DNA from: F23-D06 sp947165685
Lineage (GTDB): Bacteria > Bacteroidota > Bacteroidia > Bacteroidales > WCHB1-69
Reading direction: 5' to 3'
Length of the DNA: 11,406 bases
NCBI GenBank assembly: GCA_947165685.1
Contig: CAMVBK010000078.1
Location: 1 to 11,406 of the forward strand
How positions within the stretch are numbered: position 1 is the first letter of the stretch; every line of letters begins with the position of its first letter. Positions 7,495 to 11,406 of this stretch are shown here, one piece after another. The notes below the pieces were generated by a model. It searched no databases, had not been told where the DNA came from, and saw nothing but the letters and a program-made list of their open reading frames with translations. Position numbers and translations under genes: made by a program.

Positions 7495-7656
7495 TTATAG
7501 TCTAATAGCATTTTTGATAACCATCTCATGTAGAGAAACCACACTGACATATTCCTTGTTCTCAAAGTCTTCAATAAAATCAATAATTTGTCTTGGAAGT
7601 CGCTTTTCGTCATATAGAAAATATGATAAAGCTTGAATATCAATTAGGTATTTCAT
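7495..7656 (-). pseudogene. Truncated VapC-like PIN-domain toxin remnant
   Basis: Reading the minus strand from the ATG at 7656 to the TAA at 7495 gives a 53-residue product. It begins MKYLIDIQALSYFLYDEKRL and contains YVSVVSLHEMVIKNAIRL near its end. This matches the N-terminal half of VapC-type PIN-domain ribonucleases, where a MxYLLDTxxLLWxL start is followed by VSxVSLWEIAIK. The first acidic residue (Asp6) and the Glu of SLHEM are kept, but the usual Thr after the Asp is Ile. A full PIN toxin is about 125-135 residues. The second half, with the remaining catalytic acidic residues, is missing, because the next gene's 3' end lies only 43 bp beyond the stop. No partner antitoxin is recognisable in 7657-7780. 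It is most likely a decayed toxin gene; expression as a short protein is possible but unlikely to be catalytic. This remnant and the promoter at 7747 account for most of the 7452-7780 gap. Confidence 0.7.
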
Positions 7657-7746
7657 TTAACGGTATTATTCTGTAATCAAAGGCATCTTTCGCAGAAAAC
7701 CGTAACGACACTTCAGCGAAGGACACCAGCACGTAGAAAAAAATTG

Positions 7747-7754
7747 TATCTTCG
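7747..7754 (+). promoter_or_regulatory. Probable -7 box for the TraB-like / CotH operon
   Basis: TATCTTCG differs from the Bacteroidota TAnnTTTG consensus at one position and lies 26 nt before the start codon at 7781, after an A-rich tract. No convincing -33 element is seen. Confidence 0.5.
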
Positions 7755-7780
7755 CCGCATCATCCTTTAACCCCTATACA

Positions 7781-8668
7781 ATGAACAAAAGAATCATTCC
7801 GATACTGACTGTATTGTTGTTCAGCGTGTTAGCCACTTTCGGACAGTCGCTGTTGTGGAAGGTGAGCGGCAAGAAGATGAAAGCCCCTTCCTACCTGTAC
7901 GGGACCTTCCACATCCAGGACGCGCGGGTAGCTTCGTTCGACACCACCGTGCTCAATGCGCTCAACCGCTGCGAGGCCTTCGCCGTGGAGATACTGTTTG
8001 ACGAAATAGACTCGCGCGGCATCCAGAAGGCCATGATGATGCCCGAGGGCAAGTACCTCAACACCCTGTTGTCGCTGGAGGACTTTGCCCTGTTGGACAG
8101 CCTCTGCAAGGCAAAATTGGGCATCAGCGCCATCTTCATGAACGGCATGAAGCCTTTCTTTGTGAGCAGCACCCTGCAGCAGATGGACCTCCGGAAAGAC
8201 GCCGAGGAGGCCTTGGACCTTTTCCTGCTCAAGAAAGCCCGGGAAAACGGCAAACTCTGCTACGGGCTGGAAGACTACACGGAACAGATCAAGGCCATTG
8301 ACGCCATCAGTTTGAAAGACCAGGCGGACATGCTGCGGCAATTTCTACGCGACACGGCGCAGTCGGCCCTGGAATTCGACAAGATGCTGGATACATACCT
8401 TCGGTTCGAGCTCGACAGTCTGGTGGAGATGACACAGGACACCTCCCTCCCGAAAAAGTTCGAGAAAGTGCTGGTCAGCGACCGCAACGTCACGATGGCC
8501 AAGCGATTCGTGAAAATCACCGGCGAGCACACCTTGTTCTGCGCCGTGGGGGCCGCCCATCTCGGGGGCAAGAAGGGCGTAATCGCTTTGCTTCGCAAGA
8601 AGGGTTACACGGTGGAGCCTGTGCCGTTCGCATGGCTGCCCGCCGAGACAAACACACTGAACGAGTAA
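7781..8668 (+). CDS. Exported TraB/GumN-family protein
   Basis: This 295-residue protein belongs to the TraB/GumN (Tiki-like) superfamily, thought to be metal-dependent hydrolases or proteases. The substrate here is unknown. The N-terminus has a basic start, a hydrophobic core at about 5-19 and a likely signal-peptidase I site near ATFGQS (18-23), so it should act in the periplasm. Two family GxxH motifs are present: YLYGTFHI with Gly41/His44, and AVGAAHLGG with Gly257/His260. Conserved Glu70 in FAVEILFD and the SDRNVTMAKR motif (233-242, Arg235-Asn236) also fit. The C-terminal KKGVIALLRKKGYTVEPV is typical of the family. Length is normal and all key residues are present. A -7 box lies just upstream, and the CotH-type gene follows after 24 nt, suggesting a shared transcript and a shared exported role. 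Confidence 0.88.
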   Translation: MNKRIIPILTVLLFSVLATFGQSLLWKVSGKKMKAPSYLYGTFHIQDARVASFDTTVLNALNRCEAFAVEILFDEIDSRGIQKAMMMPEGKYLNTLLSLEDFALLDSLCKAKLGISAIFMNGMKPFFVSSTLQQMDLRKDAEEALDLFLLKKARENGKLCYGLEDYTEQIKAIDAISLKDQADMLRQFLRDTAQSALEFDKMLDTYLRFELDSLVEMTQDTSLPKKFEKVLVSDRNVTMAKRFVKITGEHTLFCAVGAAHLGGKKGVIALLRKKGYTVEPVPFAWLPAETNTLNE

Positions 8669-8692
8669 AACAACGAGAAAAATTCGACTGTT

Positions 8693-10717
8693 ATGAAAAA
8701 ATGGCTTCTCCTCGCAAGCGTAATCCTAAGCGCCATCGCCGTCCAAGGGCAGTTCCTCAACTCCTCGAACCTGCCCATCATCCTCATCACCACCGACAAC
8801 GGGGCCAGCATCCCTGACGACCCGAAGATTGGGGCGACGATGAAGATACTCTATGTCAACGACACGACCACGAACTACCTTTCCAACCAGAACGACAGCG
8901 CCTTCCTGAACTACAACGGCCGCATCGCCATCGAGCTGCGCGGTTCCACCTCGCAGAATCACAACAAGAAGCCCTACGGCTTCGAGACACGCATGGCCGA
9001 CGACAGCACCAACAACAACGTCTCGCTTGTCGGGCTGCCCGCCGAGAACGACTGGGTGCTGAACCCGATGAACGACGAGCCCTCCTACGTGCGTGACAAC
9101 CTCTCCTACATTCTCGCCGGACAGCTCGGCCACTACGCCCCCCGCACCAAATACTGCGAGGTGATGGTCAACGGCGACTACCGCGGCCTCTACTTCCTGA
9201 CCGAGAAGATCAAGATTGACGGCGACCGCGTGGACCTTGCCAAGATGGACATCGCCGACACGGAGTTGCCGAACATCACCGGCGGCTACATCATCAAGGC
9301 CGACAAGCTCACCGGCGGCGACGTGCCCGCCTGGAGCACCCCGGCCTACGACTATTGGCAGGAGGTCGATTATATCTTCCATGACCCCAAACCTGAGGAA
9401 ATCACCATGGAGCAAGCCGACTACATCAAGACCTACTTCGGCGAAATGGAGTCCGCAGTGGCCACGCACAACCAGGATGTGAGCCACGGCTTCCCGGCCT
9501 ACCTCGACATCCCCTCGTTCGTGGACTATATGATCATGGGCGAGCTCTCCTCCAACTGCGACATCTACCAGAAGAGCACCTTTTTCCACAAGGACCGCAA
9601 CGGAAAGCTGCGCGCAGGTCCTGTGTGGGACTTCAACTTAGCCTACGGCTACGACTTCGGCAGCGTGGGGCGGTCGCGCCACGACGTGCTGCAGTTCGCC
9701 AACGGCGACAACACCGGCTCCGACTTCTGGCACCAGCTTTATGAGGACAACATGTTCAGCTGCCACCTCTTCCATCGCTGGGAGGAGCTCACCGCCGAGG
9801 GGGCGCCGCTGCACTACGACCACGTCATCCACGTCATGGACAGCCTCACGGCCGTCATCACCACGGCCGTCGCCCGCGACCGCGTGCGCTGGTGGAGCAT
9901 GTACGACTACAGCGACCACCTCAACACGATGAAGCAGTGGCTGCAGAGCCGCTATGCCTGGCTGAACCACGAATGGGACCTCTACCGCGACTGCATCCCG
10001 TTGGACCCGCTCCCGCTGGTCATCTCCAAAATCAACTACCATCCTGCCGTGCAGCAGGGCATCAGCGCCAACGAACTGGAGTTCATCGGCATCCTCAACC
10101 ACAGCGACGACACCGTGGATGCCGCCGGAGTACACTTCCGCGAGCTCGGATTCTCATACACCTTCCCCGAAAACGCCCTGATCGCCCCGCACGAGGAGAT
10201 TTTCTTAGCTTCCAACCCCACGGCATTCCAACAATGTTTCGGTAAAGACGCCTTCGGAGCCTTTGCCCGCCACCTCGACAACAAGTCGGAGCGGATTGTG
10301 CTGGCCGACGCATGGGGCAACATCATCGACGAGGTGACCTACGCCGACACGCTCCCCTGGCCTGTCAGCGCCGATGGCCACGGCGACTTCCTCATCCTCA
10401 TCGACCCAGACCTCGACAACAGCCTTCCGGAGAGCTGGATGGCGGCGGATGTCTTCGTCGGGATTTCGCAGCACTCGGTTTCCGGAAATCTGCGCGTCGG
10501 TCCTAACCCCACCGACGGCCTTCTCCGCATCGACAGCGACAAACCGGTAGAATCCATAACCCTCATGGACATGCAGGGCCGCCTTCTGCAGCGCACCCTC
10601 GCCCACAGCGAGACCGCTGTCACGGCGGACCTCACCCCCTACCCTGCCGGTGTCTATTTCATCACGGTGGTCAGTGCGGACGGTTCGAGAACGGTGGCGA
10701 AAGTGGTGCGGCGGTAG
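8693..10717 (+). CDS. CotH-kinase / lamin-tail protein with T9SS sorting domain
   Basis: This 674-residue exported protein has four parts. A signal peptide covers residues 1-19 (cleavage near VQG/QF). A CotH protein-kinase-like domain spans about 27-430. A lamin-tail-like beta domain spans about 440-560, starting at LVISKINYHPA. A type IX secretion C-terminal sorting domain runs from about 595, with RVGPNPTDG, a SITLMDMQGRLL strand and an ending YPAGVYFITVVSADGSRTVAKVV. CotH markers are RGSTSQNHNKKP (83-94), YVRDNLSYILAG, GDYRGLYFLTEKIKIDGDRV with Arg164, Glu171 and Lys172, and GPVWDFNLAYG with Asp313. In Bacillus, CotH phosphorylates spore-coat proteins. In Bacteroidota the targets are unknown and may be cell-surface or secreted proteins. 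T9SS would carry it across the outer membrane to the cell surface. The ATG at 8693 gives the expected signal peptide. It probably shares a transcript with the TraB-like gene. Confidence 0.9.
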   Translation: MKKWLLLASVILSAIAVQGQFLNSSNLPIILITTDNGASIPDDPKIGATMKILYVNDTTTNYLSNQNDSAFLNYNGRIAIELRGSTSQNHNKKPYGFETRMADDSTNNNVSLVGLPAENDWVLNPMNDEPSYVRDNLSYILAGQLGHYAPRTKYCEVMVNGDYRGLYFLTEKIKIDGDRVDLAKMDIADTELPNITGGYIIKADKLTGGDVPAWSTPAYDYWQEVDYIFHDPKPEEITMEQADYIKTYFGEMESAVATHNQDVSHGFPAYLDIPSFVDYMIMGELSSNCDIYQKSTFFHKDRNGKLRAGPVWDFNLAYGYDFGSVGRSRHDVLQFANGDNTGSDFWHQLYEDNMFSCHLFHRWEELTAEGAPLHYDHVIHVMDSLTAVITTAVARDRVRWWSMYDYSDHLNTMKQWLQSRYAWLNHEWDLYRDCIPLDPLPLVISKINYHPAVQQGISANELEFIGILNHSDDTVDAAGVHFRELGFSYTFPENALIAPHEEIFLASNPTAFQQCFGKDAFGAFARHLDNKSERIVLADAWGNIIDEVTYADTLPWPVSADGHGDFLILIDPDLDNSLPESWMAADVFVGISQHSVSGNLRVGPNPTDGLLRIDSDKPVESITLMDMQGRLLQRTLAHSETAVTADLTPYPAGVYFITVVSADGSRTVAKVVRR

Positions 10718-10746
10718 CATCCCTCTGCGCGTGTCCGAAATTTATG

Positions 10747-10754
10747 TACTTTTG
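10747..10754 (+). promoter_or_regulatory. Probable -7 box of the dCMP deaminase promoter
   Basis: TACTTTTG followed by C matches TAnnTTTG exactly. It lies 28 nt before the start codon at 10782 and 30 nt after the preceding stop codon. A -33 element is not obvious. Confidence 0.6.
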
Positions 10755-10781
10755 CCGCCGAATAAAAACAATACGAGGAAT

Positions 10782-11273
10782 ATGGAATCACAACATCATG
10801 TGCGCCCCTCTTGGGACGAATATTTCATGGAAATCGCCGACACGGTGAGCAAGCGCGCTACCTGCGACCGCGGACGCAGCGGCTGCGTGGTGGTCCGTGA
10901 CCGCCAGATTCTGGTCACCGGCTACGTCGGGTCGCCCAAAGGACTGCCCCACTGCGACGACGTGGGGCACCAGCTCAAGCAGACCGTCCACGAGGACGGC
11001 ACAGTGACCCAACACTGCGTGCGCACCGTCCATGCCGAGCAGAATGCCATCTGCCAGGCCGCCAAACTCGGCATCTCCCTCAACGGTGCCACCCTCTACT
11101 GCCGGATGACCCCCTGCCGCACCTGCGCCATGCTCATCATCAACTGCGGCATCACCCGCGTGGTCTGCGCCAACAAATACCACGCCGGACAAGAGTCTGA
11201 AGAAATGTTCAAAGCCGCCGGAGTACAACTAGAGTTCTTCTCCGACGAAATTGTAAAGTACGACAAACAATGA
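10782..11273 (+). CDS. dCMP deaminase family protein (ComEB-like)
   Basis: This 163-residue cytoplasmic zinc enzyme probably converts dCMP to dUMP, feeding dTTP synthesis. The cytidine/deoxycytidylate deaminase signature is complete. HAEQNAI holds His84 (zinc ligand) and Glu86 (proton shuttle), and TPCRTCAMLI holds zinc ligands Cys112 and Cys115. The N-terminal SWDEYFMEIADTVSKRATC and the GRSGCVVVRD strand are typical of dCMP deaminases. Cys28, His78 and Cys79 lie where this family often has a second metal site. The frame is open upstream to 10650, but the ATG at 10782 is clearly the start. It follows a TAnnTTTG promoter box, has a GAGGA element 4 nt ahead (uncommon in this window), and begins just before the conserved domain. 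Family members also act on other nucleotides or in competence operons (ComEB), but no competence genes are present here. A tandem array begins 2 nt after its stop codon. Confidence 0.92.
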   Translation: MESQHHVRPSWDEYFMEIADTVSKRATCDRGRSGCVVVRDRQILVTGYVGSPKGLPHCDDVGHQLKQTVHEDGTVTQHCVRTVHAEQNAICQAAKLGISLNGATLYCRMTPCRTCAMLIINCGITRVVCANKYHAGQESEEMFKAAGVQLEFFSDEIVKYDKQ

Positions 11274-11275
11274 CA

Positions 11276-11331
11276 TTGGCCGTTGGCTGTTGGCTTTTGG
11301 CTGTTGGCTTTTGGCTGTTGGCCGTTGGCTG
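11276..11331 (+). repeat. TTGGC heptad array immediately after the dCMP deaminase stop
   Basis: Eight contiguous 7-bp units begin 2 nt after the TGA stop: TTGGCCG, TTGGCTG, TTGGCTT, TTGGCTG, TTGGCTT, TTGGCTG, TTGGCCG and TTGGCTG. The unit order is almost a mirror palindrome. The array belongs to the same repeat family as positions 1-55. No terminator hairpin is seen. Confidence 0.92.
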
Positions 11332-11344
11332 TGATTATTGAACC

Positions 11345-11406
11345 CTCTAAACTTCTAACCTTCTAACCTTCTAACCTTCTAACCTTCTAACCTTCTAACC
11401 TTCTAA
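11345..11406. repeat. 8-bp tandem array running off the window edge
   Basis: A degenerate first unit CTCTAAAC (11345-11352) is followed by six perfect TTCTAACC units (11353-11400) and six further bases of a seventh, cut by the window end. On the minus strand the unit reads GGTTAGAA. This shares a TTAG core with the arrays at the stop codons of the glycogen fusion and thiamine pyrophosphokinase genes. The true length is unknown. Confidence 0.93.

Noticed and set aside
7638..7760. Minus-strand frame of about 39 codons ending 18 nt inside the VapC remnant, in the place an antitoxin gene would occupy.
   Set aside because: It has no ATG start, matches no antitoxin family I know, and overlaps the plus-strand promoter region of the TraB-like gene. 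It is probably chance.
11276..11406. CRISPR-like array at the right end.
   Set aside because: The units are 7-8 bp and contiguous, with no unique spacers, so these are simple tandem repeats.

Overview
The window looks like a chromosomal segment of a Bacteroidota bacterium, most likely Bacteroidales. Four things point there. Several genes are preceded by TAnnTTTG-type -7 promoter boxes. Most start codons sit behind A-rich leaders without a Shine-Dalgarno sequence. One protein ends in a type IX secretion (T9SS) sorting domain. A eukaryotic-type glycogen synthase is fused to an alpha-glucan phosphorylase, an arrangement I recall from Bacteroidota genomes. An orphan lysine-fermentation gene would suit an anaerobic, amino-acid-using gut or digester species, but the species cannot be named from this sequence.

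Layout, left to right. Positions 1-105 hold a 7-bp-period repeat array. It is followed by kce (3-keto-5-aminohexanoate cleavage enzyme of lysine fermentation) and a strong hairpin terminator. A compact promoter / tRNA-Val(GAC) / terminator unit comes next. Then comes the 1409-residue glycogen synthase-phosphorylase fusion with its own promoter, followed by thiamine pyrophosphokinase. Positions 6373 to about 7700 form a visibly AT-richer accessory stretch. It contains an unrecognised five-helix membrane protein and, on the minus strand, a 53-codon remnant of a VapC-like PIN toxin. GC-rich sequence then resumes with a TraB/GumN-family lipo- or periplasmic protein and a CotH-kinase/lamin-tail/T9SS protein 24 nt apart, a probable two-gene operon. 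A dCMP deaminase with its own promoter follows, and the window closes with two abutting repeat arrays.

The genes do not form one pathway. They cover lysine catabolism, glycogen turnover, thiamine diphosphate and deoxynucleotide supply, and two exported proteins. All recognised intact protein genes are on the plus strand, but transcription is split by two factor-independent terminators and several internal promoters.

The most notable structural pattern is a set of short tandem arrays with 7-, 8- or 9-bp periods. They begin inside or just after the stop codons of three genes, and they also occupy both window ends. The most notable protein is the fusion of a glycogen-making and a glycogen-breaking enzyme in one chain. 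I did not see a convincing new multi-gene defence or secretion system. The stop-codon-linked arrays and the toxin remnant are the best leads.
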